From positions 5,160,796 to 5,224,795 of the forward strand of contig JAZAYU010000003.1 of assembly GCA_038501625.1 (NCBI GenBank): a stretch of DNA of 64,000 bases, read 5' to 3'. The notes below the pieces were generated by a model that saw only the letters and a program-made list of their open reading frames with translations, searched no databases and was not told the DNA's origin. This stretch comes from Corbicula japonica (Eukaryota > Mollusca > Bivalvia > Venerida > Cyrenidae). Shown here in pieces: positions 49,001-59,925 of the stretch. A program made the position numbers and the translations under genes. Numbering within the stretch: the first letter of the stretch is position 1; each line of letters opens with the position of its first letter.

Positions 49001-52000
49001 TGGGCAGTGTAGATCCAGATCCGGCAGCACATCCATGCTGTCTTATCCAGATCTGCACTGGTTACATCTTGGTAACAATATAAGTATCTTGCATGAGTGT
49101 GAGTTGAAGATGGAAAAATCTGTCACCGAGGGGGAACTGTTTTTGGGAACGAGGCGCTGAAATATTGACGCTAATGTACATCTTATTTTTTAAATGACTT
49201 GAAGACGTGACGTCACTCGTGTAGCATGCTTTTCCATACAGAAAAGATAAGATTTTCTTTCCCCAGTAAATCACGCGGAAATACTTATCTGGTATGCAAG
49301 AAATAAATCTAAAGAATGTGAAGATCCTGATCAGATGGCAGAAATGTTAAAAGGGTTAATCTCATGCTCAATGGCGTGTTCACATGTCCTGGAATGGGCA
49401 ACAAACCTTGCAGCTTCTATGCCTTCCCATGTTGAGGACAACTTGATAAGGATTCTGTCTTTATCTATCCCCTGCTTCTGGTACAAACTGATAAAGTTCT
49501 TGGCACGTTTGATCATTTCATCCTTATCAAATGACAGCCTGGAATAAACAACAGGGAAAGTTTTCACCACAATAGAAGAAAAGTCACTGGTCTCAATCGG
49601 TACTTTCATTTGGCAAACATTAATGATCACATGATTGAACCTGCAGATTAAAACTAGGACATGTCCAAAACAATGCTAATATGCTTTATGTAACCAAACT
49701 TCTGAATGAGCAGTCCTATATGTGAAAGAAAAAGCCATAAACAAACAGAGAAATGTAGATAACAATCAATCCATGGCAATATGGATGAAATGCTTAAATT
49801 CACCTAACGACATTATGATTTTTAACTTATAAATAATTTACACTCTTTATTATCAAATTTTCGAACCCGTGTTCTTTTTCAAGAAAAATACAGAAAAAGA
49901 ACATTTTACGTAATTGTGTTATGATTTTTAATCTGTTCCAAAGAAATAAATTTATAAACTGAGAGTCTTTAAGTTCAATGAAAGGGTTTGTTTAATAATT
50001 GTTCAGAACTTCCTCTAGAGAAGGTAGAGTACATCTTGGTTAACACATAAATATCCAATAACACTAGATTAACTAAAGCTGCAGACCATCTGTCATTATT
50101 TGTACAACAATAATACTTCCATGAACAGTTCATGCCTTTATGAAGGTAAACTCTTAATGGAAATGAAGTTTAACAAGGTAGTGAGAGCATTAACATGCAT
50201 GCTAATACAAAACCTAGACTGCGTCCTCAGGACACTGATGCCCCCACTGCTGCAACAACATATGTTACAAAATTTTGTACCAAGTATTAACAACATGTGG
50301 TGATCATGATTAGTAAATGAGGAGTAAGTGCCACAAAATTTAATAACTAACATAAACAAAGGGCCATAACTCTGGTGAAAATTGTTGCAAGACAATGTCC
50401 TTTACAACAATCTTCCATGTCTAATCATCTGTGCAAGTTTAAAAGAAATCAGCTAAATAGAAAATGTGGAGTTGATGCCACAAAATTTTGTAAGTGAAAT
50501 AAACAAAGGGCCATAACTGTGGTTAAAATAGCAGCTGGAAAAAATCTTTTTTTTATGATCATCTACCCATCCAGCTTGATAATGTGTGCAAGTTAGAAAG
50601 AAATCTGTCCATAAGTAAATGAGGAGTTGATGCCACAATGTATTACTACTGAAAAAAAAACAAAGGGCCATAACTTTATAACTCTGGTAAAAATGGTCGC
50701 AGGAAAAAATCCTTTCTTCATAATCATCTACACATCCTGCTTCATCATCTGTGCAAGTTTGCAAGAAATCCGCCTTATAGTTTAGGAGGAGTTGACGCCA
50801 CAAGATTTAATTACTGAAATTAACAAAGGGCCATAACTCTGGTAAAAATGGTCACAGGAAAAAATCCTTTCTTCATGATCATCTACACATCCTGCTTCAT
50901 CATCTGTGCAAGTTTGCAAACAAGAGCTGTCAGAGGAGACAGCGTGCTCGACTATTCGAATCATTTGAAACAAATGCAATTTAAAGATTAAAACAATAAC
51001 AACTATGGCCATACATTCATGTTCAATTAGCAAAAATATTAACAAGTGAATGGTAAGAGAGAAATTCATTTCAAATAACAGAAATAATTTCTGTGACCTT
51101 GACCTTGGACATACTGGCATGGGTAATATACCCAACACACTGCATTGTCATGGTGAACATTTGTGCCAAGTTATTTTGAAAACCCTCCATTCAAAACAAA
51201 GTTATAGCCCGGACAAGAAAATTCTATTTTTAGTTTTAGTGACCTTGACATTGGACCTACAGGCATGGGCATGGTAAGCAACACACCACATTGTCATGAT
51301 GAACATTTGTGTCAAGTTATTTTGAAATCACTCTATTCCTAATGAAGTTACAGCCCTGACAAGAGAATTCTATTTTTAGTAACAGTGACCTTGACCTACA
51401 GGCATGGGCATGGTACGCAATACACCACCCTGTCATGGTTAACTTTTGTGTCAAGTTATTTTGAAATCCCTTCCATTTTTAATAAAGTTATAGCCCAGAC
51501 AAGAAAATTCTATTTTTAGTAACAGTGACCTTGACCTTGGACCTTCAGGCCTGGGTATGTGCAGACACACTGCCTTGTCATAGTGAACCTTTGTGTAAAG
51601 TTATTTTGAAATCTCTCCATTCATAACAAAGTAACAGCCCAGACAAGAGAATTCTATTTTTAGTAAAAGTGACCTTGACCTTTGACCTACAGGCATGGTA
51701 TGTGACACACTGCCCTGTCATAGTTAACATTTGTGTAAAGTTATTTTGAAATCCCTCCATTCATAACAAAGTTACAGCCTGGACAAGAAAATTCTATTTT
51801 TAGTAACAGTGACCTTGACCTTGGATCTACAGAAATGGGTATAGCGTGGACATACCGCCTTGTCATAGTGAACCTTTGTGCCAAGTTATTTTGAAATCCC
51901 TCCATTCATAACGAAGTAACAGCTCGGACAAGAGAATTCTATTTTTAGTAACAGTGACCTTTACCTTGGACCTACAGGCCTGGGCATGTACGTGACACAC

Positions 52001-54551
52001 CGTCTTGATATGGTGAACAATAATACTAAGTTATTAAAAAATCCAATAGAAAACAACAAAGTTACAGAGCGGACACGATTTTGCAAGAAAATTCTATTTT
52101 TAGTAACAGTGACCTTGACCTTGGACCTACAAGCATGGATATTGTACGCGACACACCGCCTTGTCAAGGTAAACATTTATGCCAAGTTATTTTGAAATCC
52201 CTCCATTCATAATGAAGTTAAGGCCCAAGTGTATATTTTGCTTTACACAAAATGTAAGTGAAAAAGGGGCATAATTTAAAAAATATTGGATGCAGGGTTA
52301 TGGGTCTTGTTGGTTATGATGTAGATTTTGATAGTGAAAATATATTTCAAGTTTCAAGGCAATATCTTAAGTAGTATTAAAGTTATGGGCAAATTGCTTA
52401 ACACAAAATATAAGATAAAGGGGCATAACTTGAAACATATTGACAGCAGAGTTGTGGGTCTTGTTGGTAATGATGTAGAATTTGATGGTGAATATATATT
52501 CCAAGTTTCAAGTTGATATCTCAAGTAGTTTACAAGTTATGGACCAAGTGCATATTTTGCTTAACGCAAAATTTAAGTAAAAAAGGGGCATAACTTAAAA
52601 AGTATTTGTAGCAGAGTTATGGGTGTTGTTGGTAATGATGTAGAATTTGATGGTGAATATATATTTCAAGTTTCAAGTTGATATCGTAAGTAGTTTTCAA
52701 GTGATGGACCAAAGTGCATTTTTTGTTTAACGCATTTGTTTAACGGACGCCGACGGGAACGCCGACGCCGACGCCGACACCGGGGCGAGTAGGATAGCTC
52801 CCCTATTCTTCGAATAGTCGAGCTAAAAATCTGCCTTGTAGTTTAGGAGGAGTTGACGCCACAAGATTTAATTACTGAAATTAACAAAGGGCCATAACTC
52901 TGGTAAGAATGGTTGCAGGAAAAAATCCTTTCTTCACAATCATATACATATCCTGCTTGATCATCTGTGCAAGTTTGGAAGAAATCCACCTTATAGTTTA
53001 GGAGGAGTTGACGCCACAAGATTTAACTACTGAAATTAACAAAGGGCCATAACTCTGGTAAAAATAGTCGCAGGAAAAAATCCTTTCTTTACGATCATCT
53101 ACACATCCTGCTTGATCATCTGTGCAAGTTTGAAAGAAATCTGACTTGTAGTTTAGGAGGAGTTGATGCCACAAGATTTGGGGACGGACGTACGGACGGA
53201 CGAGTGCAACTCTATATGCCTCCCACTTTGTTGGGGAAAAACTATGAATAGAATTCATTGCTACTGTTGAGAATGAGTTTAAGCAAGACATGAAAACCAT
53301 GTGTATTAACCCTTTCCTCCAAATATATGCATTTTTAGGCATGTGCAACTAGTGTAGATCCAGGTCAGCTGGCACATCCCTGCCGTCTGCTCAGAATCTG
53401 CACTGGTCGCTTTTTGGATGTGCCGGCTGATCTGGATCTAAACTGTTCGCCCATGCAATAAAGGTATATCTGTGGAGGAAAGGGTTCAACATCTGCAGTT
53501 TCATAGTGTAGGAAATTATAGCTGATAGGATTACTGACAGACAAATGGCCACAAGATTATAAAACTGATATTGGATACCGGTCTCAAATCTCAAGCATCT
53601 GATTGACTGAAATGTGGTTACCTGTCACCATTTTAGCCAATCAGATGTATTAGATTTGAGACTTGTCTCCTGATTAAGTTTTATGATCTTTGGACATGGT
53701 CATGTTATGTTTAAACACTTGACTAACCCAACTGAAAACTTTTAGCACAATTTCGTCATGTCAATTTTTACACTATTTCACAAGATCTTGGAAAAATAAC
53801 ACAAAGCAAAATGAATTATGTACATGTTTGTAAAATATATTTGATAAAGGTTACATGCACTTTTTTCAACACAAGGAGCATGTAAGTTTCCATGCTTTTT
53901 CAGCAAAGAATACAAAAAGACTTACACTTAGAACTCAACTATTGTACAGTTTGGCTCACAGATAAAATTAAATGGAACAGTGCAAAACTAATTTATCACC
54001 TTCAATATTTTATGTTATTTATACATGTGACAGACTTTTTTGTGTTAAAAGCTGGAATGGGAGTATGTTATTTACCTGGCGTCAACCTCCGTGGACACAC
54101 GCCCTGGAATGATCTTCAGTATTTCGCAGCCGAAGTTGACAAACACCTTGTCCATAGCCGCATCCACCTGCTCTGACATTTTGCTGCAAAAAGAATAGTA
54201 AGAAGCATTTAACAAAACAACAACTTATCAATCATTATAAAAACTAAAGTATTGTCACACTGTATTTCTAAACTCTGGTCATGAACAAATCTACACAGAG
54301 CTATTCCATAAGCTGCATTTAGTAGTGTACCAATTTCAGTTATATATCTTGTAAAAAACTCCTTTAAAAACCATTGCAAACAAAATCCTGAAAGAAAATA
54401 CATAAGAATCAACAATAAGATCCTTACTTGCTGCATGATTTAGCATATGTGATGGCATCTTCAACCAGGTGTTTGTACTCTGGCATTTTGGCTGCAGCCA
54501 GGATCAGGGAGGGGTTTGTGGTAGCATCTGTAGGCTTGTATTGACCAATTA
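42878..54551 (-). CDS. TALDO1: Transaldolase, eight C-terminal coding exons
   Basis: Transaldolase (sedoheptulose-7-phosphate:glyceraldehyde-3-phosphate dihydroxyacetone transferase), cytosolic, in the non-oxidative pentose phosphate pathway. Eight exons join in phase: 54428-54551, 54076-54183, 49407-49538, 47490-47550, 46956-47070, 45728-45857, 44706-44773 and 42878-43038, 899 coding bases. Both family signatures are visible: DATTNPSLI with its conserved Asp, and [14 protein letters not shown], whose Lys forms the Schiff base. Later blocks are [21 protein letters not shown] and [17 protein letters not shown] near the C-terminus. The family has about 330-340 residues; the missing 35 or so N-terminal residues imply one more exon upstream of 54551, not found in the window. 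Introns carry most of the local mobile elements. Confidence 0.93.
43852..44542. mobile_element. 690-base TTAA foldback element, copy 1
   Basis: Two mirror halves of about 345 bases. Left end GGGCTTGCCACACTCCTCC; right end is its near complement. Flanks TTAA on the left and TTAT on the right. Lies in the last transaldolase intron. No ORF. Confidence 0.85.
44706..44773 (-). CDS. TALDO1: Transaldolase exon, LLDKL block
   Basis: 68 bases. Acceptor TTTCAG|TCCT, donor GACAG|GTAACA. Encodes [20 protein letters not shown]. Confidence 0.85.
45078..45230. repeat. Double-hairpin MITE, partial copy
   Basis: Contains CAGTGTAGATCCTGTGCTG and CAGTGTAGATCCAGATCA arms; the right end is missing. Confidence 0.55.
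45235..45695. repeat. ATTGGCTGAAATGG palindromes with a 54-base tandem amplification
   Basis: Two palindrome copies (45240-45330 and 45331-45470) run into about five tandem copies of a 54-base piece of the right arm (GGGCCCTGATCCTTGAGATT through TTTTATGATCTT). The unit is a multiple of three, which keeps a meaningless minus-strand frame open. Confidence 0.85.
45728..45857 (-). CDS. TALDO1: Transaldolase exon, MGASFRNT block
   Basis: Acceptor TTTTGTAG|GAGT, donor TATATC|GTAAGT. Encodes [18 protein letters not shown], then [16 protein letters not shown]. Confidence 0.92.
46659..46801. repeat. Near-perfect 140-base palindrome
   Basis: Arms of about 65-70 bases with centre AGCGCTAGCGCGCT. Inner arm TGCAGATTGGACGTGCACGC, outer end TTGGTGYGGTTC. 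No ORF. Confidence 0.9.
46956..47070 (-). CDS. TALDO1: Transaldolase exon, ISPFVGRI block
   Basis: Acceptor TGTTTAG|GCTG, donor TCCAG|GTAAGG. Encodes [20 protein letters not shown] and on to LSDP. Confidence 0.92.
47490..47550 (-). CDS. TALDO1: Transaldolase exon, [10 protein letters not shown] block
   Basis: 61 bases. Acceptor TTTCAG|GGTT, donor CATCAG|GTAATA. Encodes [20 protein letters not shown]. Confidence 0.9.
47685..47811. repeat. Two inverted copies of a 60-base hairpin
   Basis: Each copy is a hairpin bounded by GTAACCCGGCTATGGTTGAG and its complement with loop GTACAAGTGCGGTAC or its inverse. The two copies face each other, so the whole 127 bases is also a palindrome. Confidence 0.9.
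48262..48405. repeat. ATTGGCTGAAATGG palindrome, copy
   Basis: Bounded by TGCCCAAGATCATAAAACT and its complement; a small deletion (CATCTGGCTGAAATGG) shortens the left arm. Confidence 0.75.
48644..48882. mobile_element. Double-hairpin TTAACCCTTT MITE, well-preserved copy
   Basis: Starts TTAACCCTTTCCTTGATATA and ends GGAGGGAAGGGTTAA. Hairpin 1 has GTGTAGATCAAGATCAG and TGATCAGGATCTGCA arms; hairpin 2 has ACAGTTTAGATC and GATCTAAACTGTTCGC. TTAA at both ends suggests a TTAA-specific transposase (piggyBac- or Kolobok-like), an inference. Confidence 0.8.
48960..49359. mobile_element. Double-hairpin MITE split by a 240-base insertion
   Basis: Hairpin 1 lies at about 48960-49075 and the right end (GATCCTGATCAGATGGCAG through AAAAGGGTTAA) at 49323-49359. 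About 240 bases of unrelated DNA, including GACGTGACGTCAC, separate them. It directly adjoins a transaldolase exon. Confidence 0.7.
49407..49538 (-). CDS. TALDO1: Transaldolase exon with the Schiff-base lysine
   Basis: Acceptor ATTCCAG|GCTG, donor GCAAG|GTTTGT. Encodes [15 protein letters not shown], then [17 protein letters not shown]. Confidence 0.92.
50310..53262. repeat. Tandem-cored element (AAAGGGCCATAACTCTGG), interrupted
   Basis: Monomers of about 160 bases with GGAGTTGATGCCACAA and AAAGGGCCATAACTCTGG at 50310-50922 and again at 52829-53190, ending in a GGACGGACG-type stretch and TATGCCTCCCACTTTG. A second element is inserted at 50923-52828. The layout resembles pearl-type or Helentron-derived tandem-cored elements of molluscs; the assignment is inference. 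Confidence 0.7.
50923..52828. mobile_element. Nested tandem-cored element with subterminal inverted repeats
   Basis: Starts near AACAAGAGCTGTCAGAGG with CTCGACTATTCGAA close to the left end; TTCGAATAGTCGAG lies close to the right end, a perfect 14-base subterminal inverted repeat. The core has eight monomers of about 145 bases (GTGACCTTGACCTTGGACCT), then three of about 160 bases (AAAAAGGGGCATAACTTAAA). A GACGCCGACGCCGACGCC stretch precedes the right end. This matches the plan of Helentron-associated non-autonomous elements; the class call is inference. Confidence 0.75.
53306..53488. repeat. Double-hairpin MITE with internal deletion
   Basis: Both ends present (TTAACCCTTTCCTCC, GGAGGAAAGGGTT), but the junction of hairpins 1 and 2 is deleted at TCGCTTTTTGGATGTGCC. 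Confidence 0.75.
53545..53690. repeat. Divergent ATTGGCTGAAATGG palindrome
   Basis: Left arm TCAAATCTCAAGCATCTGAT, right arm AGCCAATCAGATGTATTAGA, imperfect centre. Confidence 0.6.
54076..54183 (-). CDS. TALDO1: Transaldolase exon with [12 protein letters not shown]
   Basis: Acceptor TTTGCAG|CAAAATG, donor GCCAG|GTAAAT. Encodes [20 protein letters not shown]. Confidence 0.9.
54428..54551 (-). CDS. TALDO1: Transaldolase exon with DATTNPSLI
   Basis: Acceptor TTTTCAG|TAATTGG, donor AGCAA|GTAAGG. Encodes [20 protein letters not shown] and on to AKSCS. Starts two bases into a codon, so an upstream coding exon is required. Confidence 0.9.
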
Positions 54552-54618
54552 CTGAAAAACACAGTGTCCAATATTTGTATATTTTGTATCACACAATAGA
54601 GAGGTGGTAATCCTTTAA

Positions 54619-55307
54619 GGGCTTGCCACACTCCTCCCAATTCTATTTATCGATAAAATAAAAATCATCAAATCAAAGTAATGGCAAAATGCCGTTCAAT
54701 GAAACTTTGCACAAATGAGTGTTACTAATGTATCTTTATTTTGCATACAGCAAGACACGTTAGAAAAGTAAAGAAACAAAGCTAGACCTAAAAATTCCTT
54801 AAATTCTATTTACATAAATTCACAAAAACTAAGCGATGCAGAACATAATTTTAAATTACCTCGTGAGCGCAATAATACTGATAAGAAAATGTTGTGTACT
54901 TTGTAAAAAAACTTTCAACTATTAAAAGAGAAATCAGTGATTGTCATTGGTTTACGCGACCAGGAAATTGAAGGTCAAACACAGTTTTACTAATATCTCG
55001 TAAAGTTTACATTTGTAAATCACGAGGACACAATAAATTGTTGTCAGTATCAAATTACTCATGTGGGCATTTAAAATGATGTTTTGTGTTCTTTAGTTTT
55101 TGTGAATTTATGTAAATAGAAGTTGAGGGAATTTTTAGATCTCGCTATTTATTTTACTTTTCTAACGTGTCTTACCATCTGTAAAATAAAGATACATTAA
55201 TAACATACATTTGTGCTAAGTTTCATTTAACAGCATTTTGCCGTTATTGAGATTTTGATAATTTTCGTTTTATCGATGAATAGAATTGGGAGGAGTGTGG
55301 CAGGCCC
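54619..55307. mobile_element. 690-base TTAA foldback element, copy 2
   Basis: Same family as 43852-44542. Perfect TTAA on both sides (54615-54618 and 55308-55311). Upstream of the first transaldolase exon seen. Confidence 0.88.
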
Positions 55308-55311
55308 TTAA

Positions 55312-55528
55312 TCCATCGGATATGACTGTTATTCCATGGCAAACAGTGTAGATCTGGATAAACTGGCACATCCGTGCCATCCGTTCAGGAACATCTACAC
55401 TATTCGCTTTTAGATTCATGGGGTTATTTCTACCAAGAGGTGGTCAGTGTAGATCCTGATCAGATGGAATGGATGTTCCAGCTGACCAGCATCTACACTG
55501 GTCACACAAGCAAGGCATACAGGGTTAA
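55312..55528. repeat. Double-hairpin MITE copy abutting the foldback element
   Basis: Hairpins with CAGTGTAGATCTGGATAAAC and GTCAGTGTAGATCCTGATCA; ends in GGGTTAA. The left end is degenerate. Confidence 0.6.
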
Positions 55529-55683
55529 TATAGCATTAACATTTTGTTACTAATATAATTCAATCACCCTACCTACTCCTCAATGGCAGCAAGTCCACTC
55601 ATTGTTCACAATGGTTGAACTGTGTATTACAAAAATATAATCACTGAATTTATGAACGTATTAGTGAATAGTGTAAACCCTAA

Positions 55684-55925
55684 TTAACCCTTTCCTCCAT
55701 AGACACACCTTTATTGAATGGGCAAACAGTTTAGATCCAAATCAGCTGGCACATCCGTGCCATCTGATCAGGATCTAAACTGTTTGCTTTTTAATTTGTT
55801 AGGTTATTTTTTACCAAAATGGGACTGGTGCAGATCCTTATCAGACGGCACAGATGTGCCAGCTGATCTGGATCTACACTGGTCGCACACATGTAAAAAG
55901 GCGTATATATGGAGGAAAGGGTTAA
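55684..55925. mobile_element. Double-hairpin TTAACCCTTT MITE, complete copy
   Basis: TTAACCCTTTCCTCCATA to GGAGGAAAGGGTTAA, both hairpins intact, opposite order to the 48644 copy. Confidence 0.85.
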
Positions 55926-55968
55926 ATGCCTAAAGTTTACAAATGCTATCCTAAGCCATTGAAGATTA

Positions 55969-57405
55969 ACAAGAGCCATGTTACACATGGTTAAATCCCC
56001 CCGCCGGAAAAAGTAACCTGAAGGTTGTACTTTCGTATAATTTACCTGGAGAGGAAATCCTTTTAAATTTGGAGTTAAAATTTGTAAACAAAATTTATCA
56101 AGTAAATCTGATAAAGGGGAATAACTCTATAAAATAGGCAAGGTAGAGTTATTGGACTTGCACACTGCACTACCTACTGTGCTCTGTCAGTAAATGAAAT
56201 TTGAATAAAATCCCTCAAGTAGTTTTTGAGTTATGCTCCGGACAAAATTTATTAAGTAATTCTGATAAAGAGGAATAACTCTAAAAAAGGCAAGGTAGAG
56301 TTATTGCACTTGCACACTGCACTACATACCAATGTGCTCTGTCAGTGTATGAAGTTTGAATAGAAGCCCTCAAATATTTTTGGAGTTGTGCTCCGGAAAG
56401 AATATATCAAGTAAATATGATAAAGAGGAATAACTCTTAAAATAGGCAAGGTAGAGTTATTGTTCTTGCACTCTGCACTACCTACCAATGTGCTCTGTCA
56501 GTGTATGAAGTTTGAATAAAATCCTTCCAGTAGTTTTGGACTTATGCTCCGGACAATATTTATCAAGTAAATATGATAAAGGGGAATAACTCTTTAAAAA
56601 AGGCAAGGTCGAGTTATTGTTCTTGCACACTGCACTATCTACTAATGAGCTCTGTCAGTGTATGAAGTTTAAATAAAATCCCTCCAGTAGTTTTGGACTT
56701 ATGCTCCGGACAAAATTTATCAAGTAAATATGATAAAGGGGAATAACTCTTAAAATAGGCAAGATAGAGTTATTGTTCTTGCACAATGCACTACTTACCA
56801 ATGTGCTCTGTCAGTGTATGAAGTTTGAATAAAATCCCTCAAGATGTTTTGGAGTTATGCTCCGGACAACAAAATTTTAAGTAAATATGATAAAGGGGAA
56901 TAACTCTAAAAATAGGCAAGGTAGAGTTATCGTTCTTGCACACTGCACTACCTACAAATGTGCTCTGTCAGTGTATAAAGTTTGAATAAAATCCCTCCAG
57001 TACTTTTGGACTTATGCTCCGGACAAAATATATCAAGTAAATATGATAAAGGGGAATAACTCTAAAAATAGGAAAGGTAGAGTTATTGTTCTTGCACAAT
57101 GCACTACCTACCAATGTGCTCTGTCAGTGTATGAAGTTTGAATAAAATCCCTCCAGTAGTTTTGGACTTATGCTCCGGACAAAATTTATCAAGTAAATAT
57201 GATAAAGGGGAATAACTCTAAAAATAGGCAAGGTAGAGTTATTGTTCTTGCACACTGCACTACCTACCAATGAGCTCTGTAATTGTATGAAGTTTGAATA
57301 AAATCCATCCAGTAGTTTTGGGCTTATGCTCCGGACAAAATTGTTTCGGACGGATGCACGGACGAAGGGCATTTCTAATATCCCCCTCGCCTTTGGCGGG
57401 AAGAT
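55969..57405. repeat. Tandem-cored element, eight monomers of about 157 bases
   Basis: Head AACAAGAGCCATGTTACACA, core monomers marked by GGGGAATAACTCT and GCAAGGTAGAGTTATTG, tail with CGGACGGATGCACGGACGA and CCCCCTCGCCTTTGGCGGG. The AACAAGAG start is shared with the element at 50923. Confidence 0.8.
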
Positions 57406-57504
57406 AAAAAGATATTGTACTGAAAAAGATATAATACTGAATCAAAAAAGAAACTTTCCTTTTTTAAATTCAAAGATCTGAATCAATAAAGTTATATTTT
57501 AGTC

Positions 57505-57595
57505 TTAACCCTTCCTCCATATTTTTGCCTTTTATTGCATGCTTGAAAAGTGTAAATCAAGATCTGCTGGCATATCTGTGCTTTCTGTTGATTCT
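57505..57595. repeat. Double-hairpin MITE, truncated
   Basis: Only the left end and first hairpin arm remain. Confidence 0.5.
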
Positions 57596-57599
57596 AAAT

Positions 57600-58010
57600 A
57601 CTGTAAACACTTAAGAAAACTGTTAACTTGCAGATTAATTTGTTGTAGGAGTTTAAAGTTATCATATGTACATGAATTACATGCAATTAAATTGTTTGTC
57701 ATGCTCAGTTGGATGGAAATGTATACTGGTATGCTGAAATTTGTTGATTCATCTTTATTTGTATGGCTTGTTTTACCAAACCTGAAACCAAATCCTGGTC
57801 AACAGTTATTAGAGGATGTTCATAAATGTATACAAACACATCCTCCTTTCTAACATAAACCACATAATAAGTACTGGTATCCTAGTGATGTAAAAACAGG
57901 CTTGGTTTTGAAAGCAAATAATCCACTGTATGCAAAAACATATAACACCTTCTTATTATAATATTTATACTGTTTTTGCACAAATGTGACAGCTTAGCCC
58001 AATAAAACAG
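57600..58010. other. No gene recognised
   Basis: A 104-codon plus-strand frame (57539-57853) starts in the MITE remnant and shows no domain or splice support. Confidence 0.4.
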
Positions 58011-58013
58011 TTA

Positions 58014-58244
58014 TTAACCTTTTAATTCAAGGGATATAATGGCTTATATGGTTTATATCCCGTGAGCAAAAAGAGCAGATGTTGGATATACAGTATTCAC
58101 TTTTAGATTCACTAGTTGATTTCTGACCAAGAAAACAACAGAGTATACCCTGATCAGACTGCATGGATGCACTTGCTGATCTGGGTCTGCACAGGTCGGA
58201 TGCACGATAAAACCCATATATAATATGAAGTAAAGGGATAAAGT
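58014..58244. repeat. Double-hairpin MITE, old copy
   Basis: ACCCTGATCAGACTGCATGG and CTGATCTGGGTCTGCAC arms; ends eroded. Confidence 0.5.
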
Positions 58245-59157
58245 GCCAAAAATGCCTGAAAGTTAACAATTTGTCATAATTTATTGTACTATCAAATCAG
58301 CTGCAGATTTTGATCCAAATTTGCAACACTACAATTCAGTGATAAAATATGTGCATCTCACACAGGTCATAGGTTTTTAGGATTTCAATGTTATTTAGAT
58401 TTGACACACAAAAGTCTTTGTCTGCACATGCAACTATCTGTAAGAAATAGATCTAGCCAGTAAATTAATATTGAAATCCCATATTCTTTCTGCACCTGAC
58501 CCTGTTTTCCGGACGGACGTCCATAACATATTTAAACGTGACAAAATTTTGACTTCCCAAAACCCGACCCTTTTTTACTGGAGGACGCCCGAAACGTATT
58601 TAAATGTGTGCTTTTTTCACGATTTTTAAACCCATAACGGAAATATGCGTAAATTTTTTTAATGCCCGTTGATAAATGTATGTTTGAATAAAGCATATAC
58701 GCTTTTGTCCGTTACCGGTATTCTACCTTTTAATGAAATTCGGAATTTTCAACATGGTAAGAAACCCGATAAATAACTGTAAAACACGTTACGGTCTTTC
58801 TTCTGTAAAAAACTTGGAAAATGCATACCAAGAATAGTGCGTTAAAATCCCGAATTTCAACGCTCTTTGACGTAATGGGTGAAAAATTCGGTTTATCACA
58901 GGAAGACTGTAATGTAAAATTCCGTAAATTAATTAATCTAATTAACAGTAATTAATTTTTATGCCATTGCAAAAAAATGTCATTTTTAAGTTATTACTAG
59001 GTAGATATAGGATTTTTTTAAAATAATGAATAACTTAGGACTAATAGTTTTAAAATACTGATCGATGTAATTATGACACCAAATATTGTTGTTTCATGAA
59101 AAGGAAGGTAATTTGATAAGAAACAATTTCAGCTTTTGATTATTATGAAAAGTAAAA
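58245..59157. other. No gene recognised
   Basis: AT-rich; no coding or repeat signal I can support. The missing first transaldolase exon was looked for here and not found. Confidence 0.4.
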
Positions 59158-59390
59158 TTAACCCTTTGCTCCATATACACACATTTTTACGCATATGTGA
59201 CCAGTGTAGATCCAGATCAGCCGCCACATCTGTGCCGTCTGATCAGGATTTGCACTGGTCGCATTTTGGTCAGAAATAACCTAACAAATAAAAAAGCGAA
59301 CAGTTTAGATCCTGATTGGATGTGCCTGCTGATCTGGATCTAAACAGTTCGCCCTCGCAATTTAGGTGTACTTATGGAGGAAAGGGTTAA
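59158..59390. mobile_element. Double-hairpin TTAACCCTTT MITE, complete copy
   Basis: TTAA at both ends; hairpin 1 loop CCGCCACATCTGTGCCG; hairpin 2 ends AACAGTTCGC. Confidence 0.85.
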
Positions 59391-59925
59391 TGGATGTTTG
59401 TAAAATTTTTTATAGTTTTCTAAAAAATCTAATGCCAAATAAAATGATCAAAGATTACTGGATGAAACTTGTTGATTACTTTGAAGGAATTTCTGGCAGG
59501 CAACAAATAAGGTTTTCTTAATTATAAACTTTAAGACACATACTTGGGTCATCATATGGAAAAAGTTAAGGTAAATCTTAATTATGTTTAAAGCTGAAAC
59601 CAGTCTAAATCTTGTTTCGTTCATAATATTTATAGTATGTAAGCAAATGTAATTGCTAAACCTCCTTTTTTCAGTATAGCTACCTATAAAATCTGCCACA
59701 CTAAAAATTCCACTCTACATGTTTTAGAGTTTCAAGATCTGTATTTTATTTAAACTGACAATAACTTACATTAAAAAGAATGCTGAACAGTAATTCTGAC
59801 CAAGAATTACATTATTTACCTAGCTGGGGTATTAAGACTAAGAATGCAAAACAAACAACTTTCAGGGATGTCACTGTGGTACATGTAATACAAAATTCAC
59901 ATGGATAATTCTTGGACTCTTTTCC

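Noticed and set aside
50453..51138. 116- and 118-codon minus-strand frames
   Set aside because: They lie in tandem-cored repeat monomers; the recurring phrase [17 protein letters not shown] is translation of the repeat.
57539..57853. A 104-codon plus-strand ORF
   Set aside because: Starts within a MITE remnant, has no recognisable domain and no splice context.
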